Assembly: GCA_030248195.1 (NCBI GenBank)
Contig: JASAND010028260.1
Location: forward strand, 1 to 64,000
Direction: 5' to 3'
Source of the DNA: Trissonchulus latispiculum
Taxonomy: Eukaryota; Nematoda; Enoplea; Enoplida; Ironidae
DNA length: 64,000 bases
Shown: positions 55,101-64,000 of the stretch, piece after piece
Position numbering within the stretch: position 1 is the first letter of the stretch
How the letters are laid out: every line of letters begins with the position of its first letter
Translations under genes and position numbers: made by a program
The notes under the pieces: generated by a model
The model's database searches: none
What the model was told of the DNA's origin: nothing
The model's input: only the letters and a program-made list of their open reading frames with translations

Positions 55101-57470
55101 ATCCGCTCTTAAAGGACCCAAAAGTGTATCAAATTCGAGTAATAGGTTTTAATCGTGCAGAAACAGACTGTACGAAGAGAAATCAAGTTGAAATCACAAT
55201 TTCACATCGAAGGCACAATTTCTTGCACAAGAACGCAAGAAATTGTCTTGAAAACGATCGTTTTACTTAAAGCCAATTTTAAATGTCGTGATCTTGCTCA
55301 AACCATCAGAACTTGTGTTAATCCGTTTGAATCACAAGCTTTCACAACAATTTCGATTTGTACGAGTTTATTTCAAGTTCAGAAAGCCAAAGTGTGAGTA
55401 ATGGTTGCTGGGTTCGAATCCCGCACCTATAACTTGTATTAATGGGTTTTAACCCATTTGATTCAGGTGCGGTGAAGTCCCGTCCTGTCTGATCTACTGT
55501 CTGAACGTCAGTCAATTTGGACCACGGTGTCGATTCAGTCTTTGCCATTGATTAGTGAGATAGATTGTCCGGATCAGGACCCAAGTGTTGGAAGCTTAAT
55601 TTGAACTGTATTGGATCGGAATCAGATTCTCGAAGGTACATTGGCAATCGAGTATTCGGAACTGATAGCTAAGACAGGGACGATCTTTGGACAGCACCAG
55701 AGTCTACAGTGGGAAACTCAAAACCTAACGACGTGAATTCAAAAACTGGTTTCTATCCTAATTACAAACTGATTCTTTACATTTCAAATATCAAAAGATG
55801 AATCTTTTCGAGCTCATCGTTCGTCTCATTGAAGGGGTTGTTACCCCCTGTCCCTGGGCCTAATCTATTCTGTCTTCTTCAAGATAATCAGGATTAGAGA
55901 ATTTAAAGAAGAGATTAATCTAAAAATAACCTGTACTAACACCCATAAACGGACCAGGAATTCCCCCAACCGGACCCCCCTTGTGTTTGACCCTTGGCAA
56001 CCGTATAGCAACCGAAAGTGCTATTGTTACTAGCATTTCGGGCTCACCCAAAGACCGGAAACTTTGCACTACTAACCCCCGTTAATTTAGTTAATTTAGA
56101 TTGTCTAGTAAGCTTATCTTATTGATATTGTTTTGTCCTTTAGTAAGGAGGACGGTAGAAGAGTTATAATCTTATCACACGAACACAAGCATATAGGGAT
56201 TGCACGATAGAGTTTGGTAATAGGTTAATAACTTGCTAGTCAGTTAGTCAAGAAAGGGAAGAAAGAGGAATAGAGTAGAATTGAGTTTAGCCATCGGAAC
56301 CTTGTCCCTAACAACAACAATTAGTCATCTGGGTATATTAGATACTGGCAACTCTGGCAAACTATTATTGTTTGTCTAATTGTTTATACAGTATACAGTT
56401 TGTGATTAGTAACCTGTTTTATCGTTTATACACACTATAATAATAATCCTGTTCCCTGTTTGTTATCATAATTATTATTGCCCATATCACCATAGCTATT
56501 GTCATTAAACTGTTGTGTCCTACTACTGCATCTAGTGACTAGGACATAAGGATCGATCAAGATCTGGATTCACAGTCCCTGTACAAGTAAGTGTTTAAAT
56601 TGAACCCTTGGTCCCGACAAAGACATCATCATCATCGTGCTAGAATCTTGATTTGGCAATCAAGATTCTCAATCAGTGTTCTTTGATACAGACCTGATTC
56701 ACCTATCCAGAAACGGCAAGTGTCGACCCCGCTTGCCACTGATATCCCTTGGATCCCTATCCTCATCAAACGAACTCACATCTAGACCCCATCCAGGTTG
56801 ACCGCAAGGAATCTTTGGTTCTGGACAAATCACCTTCCGAAGATCCTGTGCCTAAGTTTATCCTCACCGATAAACGCGTCAGCCTTCCGTGTACTCGAAG
56901 TGGTTGCTATCCCAAGAGTCAGTAGTTGTGACAGGCTGCAGCGGAATTTGGAATCCCAATCCTACCCACTTCATTACAGTAGGATGCAGGTAAAATATTC
57001 AAAGATTAAGGGAAAACAATTTTTCCGTCATTCTTAGAAATATTAAACACTTTTCAATTTGCTCTGACAAAAAGTTTAGACTATACAATTACAGCTATAT
57101 ATTTCTTTCAGAATCTTTGTGGGAATACAACATACAAATTTCTTAAGCCCGGTTCACACTGATCCTGTGATGGCTGGTGACTGGTTAATGGTTCCACCGA
57201 CCCCATATGACCAACTGGACTGGTTTCTGGAATTGATGACATGAAATTCCGGCCATCAGCATGAACTCGATGACCGGCTCGTCTACCACGAATCGATGGC
57301 CGCAAGATATTTGGTCGTCTGCTCACCGGTGATCAGGTATATGATGGGGTTGACCAAAGGCGGTCGCCATAGCTGGTTATTCACGACCGTCGCGTTTACA
57401 TTGATCACAACTGACCCTTCTGGACGTTGGGTTGAACCCATCTGTCCACTGTAATAGTCCATTGTGAGGG

Positions 57471-58302
57471 CTAAGGTACAATAACTTGTCGTTCCATTCC
57501 AGAATTCGTTGCTACCGGGGTGATGACACCCGTGGGACTCCTTGATGGACCTGGCAGATAAGACGGTGAAGCCAAAGCCTGGGAAACAACATCATATGAC
57601 GGATCCCAAGACAGCCTATGCTGTGCTCCCGAATCCATTGCCAAATTGTTTAGTGCCGCCGTTCCAAGTGAGAACTCGTGGTCCAAATCTATTCCGAAAT
57701 TCTGGAACACTGACTGAACCAGGTCATTCAAAGGTGGCAATCCAGGCATCGCCGCAACCCCAGGGCCATCATATCATCATTAGATTCTTGTAGAGCCTGC
57801 CCATGGTCTCGGGACAAACCCATATCCATGCGCTCCTCAAGACCGATGACGGTCCGATCCCCGGGACTCGACTCAGAACTCTGAGGAGAGTCCCTCTGAT
57901 CCAACCCAACCGCATTCCAGTCCAAAGTCCTGATGGTTTCATCATGAAACCTCCTAGTTTGAGCTGCTGAACCACCAGGCTGGTTGTAATCCAATGATAC
58001 CATGCTTGAGGCCGCTGTTACAAAGACAGAGTCCGACGACAGACCGTTTCCAGGCAATTCAGGTTCAGACAAGTCGGTCAAAGAACCAGATTTTGGTGGG
58101 TCCAGAGATGGGGCGCTGCTTTTCCGAGCAGTCCCTGATGTCCAGCCACTCTTTTTCTTTTTGCCTCCGCTAGTGAGGCGGAATTAGACCGGGGGCGCAT
58201 CCCTCGCACCGGATCACAGTCGAACGACCTAGAACTCGCTCTCGACGTGTAAGGCAGACATCCCATACAGTCCAATTGAGAGCTTCCACAGTGACCCAAC
58301 AC
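57471..58302 (-). pseudogene. frame-disrupted Ser/Pro-rich coding-like region
   Basis: Three overlapping open frames on the - strand (58302-58078, 58081-57728, 57749-57471) read on from one another if one shifts frame near 58150-58165 (an A/T-run) and near 57745. The product would be about 275 residues, Ser/Pro/Asp-rich, with a basic AKRK-type stretch and no domain that I recognise. It may be a broken host gene, a retroelement protein, or a real exon with two assembly indels. Confidence 0.35.
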
Positions 58303-58309
58303 ATCATAT

Positions 58310-59540
58310 GATTAGTGACGTAGTTCTTTCTCTTTCAAGCGTTGACTAGAGCGCTTCATATCCATAGAGTTGAACTTTCTTTCCAAATCTAAAAGGTCTT
58401 TTTGAACAGCAATTAGATATACAACTCAAAATTTTCCTAGGTACCCGAGAAAAAATACGGTTATGTACGTATATAAAAGGTACTCGATAATATAATAAAT
58501 TGGTGTCAATTAAAGCAGATGACTGCTATTTTTGTCACCTGAAAAGGAAGCAATTACCAAAATTAACCTAAAATAAATGCGACTAGACAAACAAAATCAC
58601 AAAATACAAACAAAATTGTCACAATAAAATTATTTGTATATTAGGTACGAACTTTGGAAAAAATCTCCTAACTCAAATCCCAAAAATAGCTCTAAATTTA
58701 CTCACCCCAGAAATAAATGCTTTTTAGAGCCTAAACTGAGGGAGTAAACAGCCACACAATTATATACGTATACAAAACGCACAAACCCCAGAGAAAAAAG
58801 TTTTCAGATTTTTGACCCTAGGGGGGTTTTACCGTCCTAAGAAAAATAGAAATTAGTGCGCTGAACACAAAGAACTACGGTAGGAACCCCAACGAAACTA
58901 AACAAAAATTGAAGAAAAATTTGCAAAATTTTACGAAGGGGTTCAGGCAAGAAAATCCCTGAGCTCCTGGCAGCCTAATGTAGCGGGGGTAGTAATTTTT
59001 CCTACCTACTAGCACCGTTACCACACCCAGATGTAGCGGGTGCGGAGACCGTAGCACAGATGGACAACTAACCGACCACAGAAAACGATCGGGACAGCCT
59101 CGCCAGACAATAAACCGGGTAAGCAGACCTGTTCTAAGTGAAAAGATGACTCTCCACACTCACTAATAATGATTGGAACGTCTACCTACCTAGCAGGAGC
59201 TCATTGGACTCAAACCCAAATAAATACTTAGATAACAACAATTTAAGAACAGAAGAACAACAAGTATTATTAATATAAAGATGTTATAAAGAACAATGGG
59301 CTAAGCCCTGAGATATTCAATGCACTCACACACAATAAAAATACTTACAATACACGGGACTCACCAACGTACCAGTAGCTCCTGGGGAGAGCTACGCAGA
59401 GCCAAAATATACACGGGGGAATTTACACCGCAAATGGGGGGAATGTGATAGATAAATAGCACGCGCACGTAACGGTAGAAAAACACTAGAATGAAGGCGG
59501 GAAGCGAGTGTTGGGTTGAACCCTCCCACGAGCGCCCCCT
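58310..59540. other. AT-rich spacer
   Basis: No exon, RNA gene or clear repeat seen. Confidence 0.4.
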
Positions 59541-59557
59541 AGTGAAAGTTTCCCCAA

Positions 59558-59630
59558 TCACGTAGCTCCCCCGCATAGCAAGGCTGTAACCCACCCAATC
59601 CCAAACATACACGGTGGGGGAGCTACGTGA
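59558..59630. repeat. inverted repeat, 15-bp stem
   Basis: TCACGTAGCTCCCCC at 59558-59572 and its exact complement at 59616-59630, with a 43-base loop. Confidence 0.6.
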
Positions 59631-60236
59631 CTTGCAAAGTAAGCCCAGCCCCCAAGTGATGATGTTATGCTAAGCCTGACGGGTAGCTAACTTAGCTACA
59701 GCCGCCAGCAACGGAAAGATTGACCATGCGTCACCTTAATCCGATCCTGTAAGTGGTATACAGTTCAGAGTAATAGTCATAGGCAGTGATCCTGCAAGTA
59801 ATCCGTGCCTATAGGGGGCAGAGTAAATCAAACGACCCCAAAGAGAAGAGGAAGAAGCAGAGTTCAGTGCAGGCTTGCTAACCCATCGATATCTCATCTG
59901 CAAGGAGACTCTAATTGTAAATTCAGAGTCTACACGTGGCGTATCTTGTCTCCTGTAAGTGAACAGATACAGTAAATGTCGACTCCGCTCATTTCTGCTC
60001 ACTCCTCCCATTAAAACGAACTGACACCAACCAACCTCACTCAGGTGCAATCAGGATTGCTAATTTTGGCACACCACCTTTCAGTGATTCGAAATCTAAG
60101 CTTGCTGCCTAATCCGACGCTGACCTTCCGTGTAATTGGAGATCTTGAAAGATTACTGTGGCGAAGCCGAGTTTAGCGCGAAGGTAAACTGAGTTAAATC
60201 TAACTAATTTATTAAAAACAGTTTATATTAAATAAA

Positions 60237-60682
60237 ACCTCTAACGAGAGGTACTAAAATAAGTCCCTTAGCGAAGGGAAGTCCTCTAGTGACGTGAGTG
60301 AGGCAGGCATAACGATCAGTTAGTATGAGATAACTTCAGGAATCTAGTAGTTCATACTTTAAAATAGGCTGCCAAAAGGAATACAAGAACGCTGCCGCTA
60401 CGTTAAAGAATGGGTAGTCTAACTGATTAACAAAAGTTGAAGAAATGTTATTTTAAAAGGTTGTTGAAAGTAGGTTATAAAGTTATTGAAGTAGAAAACT
60501 TTTAAAACAAAAAAGGAGTGTTCACCCGGATTCGTTTATGGGTGAACTATTTTAATGGAATTAAAGTTTAAAGGCGTTTAAAAGAATATTTAAAGACGTT
60601 TAAAAGAATAAAGAATTGACGTCACACAGTGACGTCACACTGTTACACTTGCCTCCTCCAACAAAGGCGTGGACCCCACGCC
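60237..60682. other. second block of short hairpins
   Basis: ACCTCT-AACG-AGAGGT (60237-60252), TCCCTT-AGCG-AAGGGA (60264-60279), GTTCACCC...GGGTGAAC (60520-60547) and GGCGTGG...CCACGCC (60666-60682). Same style as 51.4-56.7 kb. The two blocks may be parts of one unit split by 57-60 kb. Confidence 0.5.
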
Positions 60683-60699
60683 ACACAGACAATAAAATC

Positions 60700-61560
60700 A
60701 TGAACAGTATACATTAAGTCATTAGGAAGTAAAGTCAAAGAATGGGCATAATGTCAAGTTTTGCAGTTGTTCTACTTCTGCAGCAAGTTACTAGTCCAGG
60801 AAGAGGGCTACACATCATCATCCAATGTCTACATAAAGTTTCTTCCCAGTGACCAGTTTGACCAATATATACCGCCTGACGGGAGGTCAGTTCCATTTAA
60901 CAGAATTTGAGGTCCAATAAAAATTTTGCTTCAACCTGGAAAGGAAGGACCTTTAATTTTGGAGACACACCATAGGACCTCGAACGTAGGGTGTTAGGGA
61001 GACCATGACGCCTCTGGTAAGGGAACCCTCTGTGAATCCCAGGGCTGAAACATTTTAGCAGTTTCTATTTGGTCACCAAAGGTACCCAAGGGCCCACGTT
61101 AACCTTAGGTATTTAACACCCAAGGAAGGACTTCCAGGGTCCGAGGACGCTGGTCTCCTTTAGGGCATTAGCCAAAACCAGGAAGGAATGAGCCAAACCC
61201 AAAAGGTAGTCTCTTGAACCAAGTCCAAGGTCCGGGTCCAGCCATTATGCAGACAATAATTAAAAGTGAGTCCAACTGACACAACATCCCATAGGGGTCG
61301 ACAATAGGCATGTACATGTACTCGATTCGGCTAACAATAAATTGTACAATTTCCTATCTATACATCGTTAAAATTAGAATGTCAAAACTGTACATATATG
61401 GAAGCGGTGACGCCATTAAGTGGGCTAATTACTCGCATGCCAGATAAATTTAATTGTTAGGAAGCAGGAAAACTGAGGATTAGCAAACGCAGTAAAATAC
61501 AGTTGCGTACGAAGCAAGCAAATGGCATCAATGTGAATATCTGTGAGTCACGCGAGCGCT
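60700..61560. other. region downstream of gag ORF
   Basis: Non-coding sequence with small palindromes (TTTGGTCACCAAA). If the LTR element is full length, pol or 3' LTR sequence should begin here, but I see no pol motifs. Confidence 0.4.
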
Positions 61561-61568
61561 GGACACCA

Positions 61569-63965
61569 TCAAAGTCGAATTCCTGCAGCATATAGCCCCA
61601 TCATATAGCCCCGGCCAACCAACGTGTTCGTAGCACGTAGCCTCTGTACAGCAGCATAATTTGTTACAAAGGTTAAGTGATGTCCCAGCAAATACTGGCG
61701 AAAGAAAATGTTTTGAACTGTCATCTCCAACGAAACTAAAGTCTTCCCTTGTGAGCTTAGCCCTTCTGAATAATCACTCTTCGTCACAGAGGGTTGGAAA
61801 AAGTTGTCGTCTGTATGAACCAAGCTTTCTTTTTCCGCACGAAATGGCATTTCCGTGTTGCGACAGACAACCGACCATCCAAAATTGCATTGGCTCTCAT
61901 ACCGTTTGACAACCGTTCGCGTTGATCCATGTTCGCAGTTATGCCTCTCTATACTACTGCAACAGCCGCTTACGCCAACAGACACATTTAAATCATAGTT
62001 GTCCACCTTCCGATGAGTGTCCATATGATAGTTCATTGCAGCTCTGATTGGAGTCACTGGTGACTGAGAATCCGGTTCTGCTTCCAGCTGCCACTTCTGT
62101 TTTGTTAGATGCCAGAATGACGTGCAGTTATTAAAAACGCACGAATTTAGGTGATCCGATTCTGCCAATGCTTTGTTGCCTTGAATGCCAACAACCGTGA
62201 TTGTGAGCAGGAAGAAAAGTATTAAGGTAATCCAGTGAAAACTGAAACTCTTCGGACAACCTCCTGCTGAAGGCGTCGCATGACGAGCTTTCCTCTGGCG
62301 CTCTCGTCTTTGCTTCCTTTTCTTAGAGTGACATACCGACATCGACCAGTCCGATGATCGATTGCAACTAACTGCAGACACTGGTGTCGGCGATGGAAGT
62401 TCACGGAGCTGTGCTGCAAGCCGCTGATTCTGTTCCATAAGCAGTTCATTAGTTTCCTGTTGACGCGCTAGTTCTCGTTGTAGTTCGTCCAATTGAGCTT
62501 GTCTCTCGACGCTAACAGCCCTTTCAGGCCGTACATTCAGTGAATTTACTGGAGCCTCATGACTGCGAAATTGTGATCTCTGTGCAACTGGAAACTGATG
62601 TCTCTGTTGTGATTGCATCGTAGGATGCTGCTGGTGTGACGATAACTGTGATTGCCTCTGCCTGCAGGAAGCAGCGTAATGACCAGGTCTTCCGCAGTTG
62701 TGGCAGATCGGACGACTGTCAGTAGTATGCTGTCGTCTTGGTGGTCTGGAATTAAACTCAGAGTACTGACCATGATTTCGTCTCGACAGTTGGTTTGGGT
62801 CAGAGGTACTTGATGGGCTGATACTTGCAACTTGTCGTGTTAATTCCTTGATCAGCTCGTTAAGTTGTTCGATGCTACGCTGGAGCTGATTAGACGGCAC
62901 CATTTGATCTGGAGCTGGGATAGAAGAAATCGGAGTGGGCAAAGCCACCGAATTCACCGACAAGGAAGAAGGGGATGGCCACATAGCTGACATCGTCTGG
63001 GGCCGAATGGCTTCTAGGGCTTCCAATTGCTGAGCCTTCCGGACCGCATCCTGAAAATTGGCTGGGCTCAACGGAAAAAGAGCCCTCTGATAGTAGGGAT
63101 GCAAGTTCTGAATGAAACTCCGATAGAGGAGAGTTTCACGGGCGTCCGGGACCATGTCAGGATACCCATCGTCAGCCAATTGCTGAAGCTGCCAGGCAAA
63201 ATCGGCAACTGATTCATTGGGTCTCTGCTGTCTTGAAGCAAGGCCCAAGCCAGCAATGAGTTCCGCTTCTTTCCTTTCCAGTAACGACTGGAGTGCCGTC
63301 TTTAATTGACCGTAGTCAGCTTTTACGGCTGCATCCAATTCCATATACTTCTTCCTCGCTTGATCACGCAGGTACACCGGAATCATTTTCGCCTTCTGAC
63401 CGTCGTCATAACCTTTGGCTTCGGCCATGAATTCGAAAATTATGAACCAGTCCTTTATGTTCTCCCCGGGTTTTCCGGAGAAAATGGACACTGCATCTTT
63501 GGGGAGGGAAACACTTCCGTTGGCTCCTGGCATGTTGGGAGGTCCTTGCTGTGTTAAACGTCCTACCGTGGTTTGGATCTGCTGAATCTGCTGAATAGGA
63601 TCTGCTTGCTGTAGAGCAGTTAGAAAGGCAGGATTGGTAGCCTGAACGTCTGTTTGAAGTTGCTGTATGGTACGGTCGACACTGTCGGAGTGGGCTGTAA
63701 AGCCTGCCTTAAGTCCCGATAGCTGAGCAGCTAGATCGTCTAGGTGCTGGTTGAGACTTTGAAGATATGTCCGGTCTTGCTGAATTTGGAGACTCTGATT
63801 GTTAAGGGCTTGCTGGAGCTCGTCTGTCTTCTGAGATAAATGGGCAGCAAATGCTCGGCTTGGGCTTTTCGATTTCGATCGACCTGAGGTACGGGCTGGA
63901 TTTTGTTGGCTCGACTGAGCGTCAGTAGTTCCGCCAATTACTGGTAGAGGCGGACGTTCGGACAT
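61569..63965 (-). CDS. Ty3/gypsy-type Gag fused to membrane and RNase-H-like tail
   Basis: An uninterrupted 798-codon frame. Residues 1-40 are basic and disordered; 45-135 form a Gln-rich coiled coil; about 160-320 are a retrotransposon capsid domain (FSGKPGENIKDWF, NESVADFAWQLQQLADDGYP). A CCHC knuckle lies at 421-434 (C-x2-C-x4-H-x4-C). A second coiled coil spans 485-520 and a basic patch 548-562. Then come an unexpected hydrophobic segment (576-594), a Cys-rich stretch with N-glycosylation motifs, and residues about 750-780 (FRQYLLGHHLTFVTNYAAV) that resemble the RNase H start of a pol. Protease, reverse transcriptase and integrase are absent. ATG lies 18 bases after the primer-binding site. 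It looks like a non-autonomous derivative made by internal deletion. Confidence 0.75.
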   Translation of the reverse strand: MSERPPLPVIGGTTDAQSSQQNPARTSGRSKSKSPSRAFAAHLSQKTDELQQALNNQSLQIQQDRTYLQSLNQHLDDLAAQLSGLKAGFTAHSDSVDRTIQQLQTDVQATNPAFLTALQQADPIQQIQQIQTTVGRLTQQGPPNMPGANGSVSLPKDAVSIFSGKPGENIKDWFIIFEFMAEAKGYDDGQKAKMIPVYLRDQARKKYMELDAAVKADYGQLKTALQSLLERKEAELIAGLGLASRQQRPNESVADFAWQLQQLADDGYPDMVPDARETLLYRSFIQNLHPYYQRALFPLSPANFQDAVRKAQQLEALEAIRPQTMSAMWPSPSSLSVNSVALPTPISSIPAPDQMVPSNQLQRSIEQLNELIKELTRQVASISPSSTSDPNQLSRRNHGQYSEFNSRPPRRQHTTDSRPICHNCGRPGHYAASCRQRQSQLSSHQQHPTMQSQQRHQFPVAQRSQFRSHEAPVNSLNVRPERAVSVERQAQLDELQRELARQQETNELLMEQNQRLAAQLRELPSPTPVSAVSCNRSSDWSMSVCHSKKRKQRRERQRKARHATPSAGGCPKSFSFHWITLILFFLLTITVVGIQGNKALAESDHLNSCVFNNCTSFWHLTKQKWQLEAEPDSQSPVTPIRAAMNYHMDTHRKVDNYDLNVSVGVSGCCSSIERHNCEHGSTRTVVKRYESQCNFGWSVVCRNTEMPFRAEKESLVHTDDNFFQPSVTKSDYSEGLSSQGKTLVSLEMTVQNIFFRQYLLGHHLTFVTNYAAVQRLRATNTLVGRGYMMGLYAAGIRL

Positions 63966-63982
63966 GCAGTGGAATGCTTTTT

Positions 63983-64000
63983 ATCCCACCGCTGCCACCA
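63983..64000 (-). other. tRNA-Leu primer-binding site
   Basis: On the - strand the window begins TGGTGGCAGCGGTGGGAT, 18 bases complementary to the 3' end of a metazoan leucine tRNA including CCA. A primer-binding site directly follows the 5' LTR, so that LTR should lie just beyond the right edge. Confidence 0.7.

Larger units (their letters stand above)
51408..56669. other. dense array of short perfect hairpins
   Basis: More than 30 stem-loops with stems of 5-12 bp and loops of 2-14 bases in 5.3 kb, without a plausible ORF. Clear cases: 51447-51473 (11-bp stem), 51524-51554, 52240-52265 (11 bp, TTCG loop), 52990-53012 (10 bp, loop AGG), 53353-53374 (10 bp), 54182-54228 (12 bp), 54489-54514 (10 bp), 55215-55246 (12 bp) and 56642-56669 (12 bp, loop TGGC). 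A run at 52400-52580 has GGCC-type stems. The strand of any transcript is not proven; C(TTCG)G loops at 52250 and 52446 favour +. I know no named element of this kind. Confidence 0.7.

Noticed and set aside
55395..55435. GGGTTCGAATCCC B-box-like element inside the hairpin array
   Set aside because: No convincing A box upstream; could be a T-arm remnant but not a tRNA gene.
56780..56950. + strand open segment ending in a possible splice donor
   Set aside because: About 60 codons, no recognisable domain, no acceptor or partner exon found.
51370..61560. Search for the 3' LTR of the gag element
   Set aside because: The 5' LTR is outside the window, so there is no sequence to match; no unambiguous polypurine tract plus TG..CA pair was seen.

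Overview
The window is nuclear DNA of an invertebrate animal. Genes have GT-AG introns, a proprotein convertase gene is present, and the rest is dense with LINE, SINE, LTR and MITE remnants. I cannot name the species. The window has three parts.

Region 1 (about 0.7-17 kb, + strand) holds three tandem two-exon paralogues, at 816-4088, 6267-7704 and 10249-16957. Each encodes a signal peptide, a short helical propeptide, a furin-type basic site followed by Gln (RKRR|Q, RKRR|Q, RLKR|Q), and a Gly/Pro/Tyr-rich mature protein of 116-121 residues ending near a conserved PCFFGLC motif. I do not recognise the family. Introns carry nested foldback elements (first gene) and a decayed LINE with a 2A peptide and a 16-bp target-site duplication (third gene).

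Region 2 (20.7-42.6 kb, - strand) is a furin-type proprotein convertase gene. All splice phases agree across 12 shared exons plus two alternative last exons that share one phase. The proximal one gives a soluble Ser/Pro tail. The distal one gives a hydrophobic C-terminal tail (membrane or GPI type). Intron 3 (11.4 kb) is packed with mobile elements. The convertase could process the neighbouring proproteins; this is inference.

Region 3 (43-64 kb) is repeat-rich. It has composite elements with two successive minisatellites and a 3' hairpin (Helentron/HINE-like architecture, also at 35.7-37.4 kb), long foldbacks and hAT-like MITEs. It also has a MITE family with CTGG...CCAG ends, G/C homopolymer tracts and apparent 5-bp target-site duplications. 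From 51.4 to 56.7 kb there is a dense series of short, often perfect hairpins, several covarying between copies, close to a six-unit heat-shock element and a TCAGT initiator. Hairpins resume at 60.2-60.7 kb. The right edge carries a Ty3/gypsy-type gag ORF on the - strand (61569-63965) with a tRNA-Leu primer-binding site at the window end. Its reading frame continues into a membrane segment and an RNase-H-like remnant.

The strongest candidates for something undescribed are the hairpin array with its heat-shock element, the secreted proprotein family, and the convertase with exchangeable last exons.
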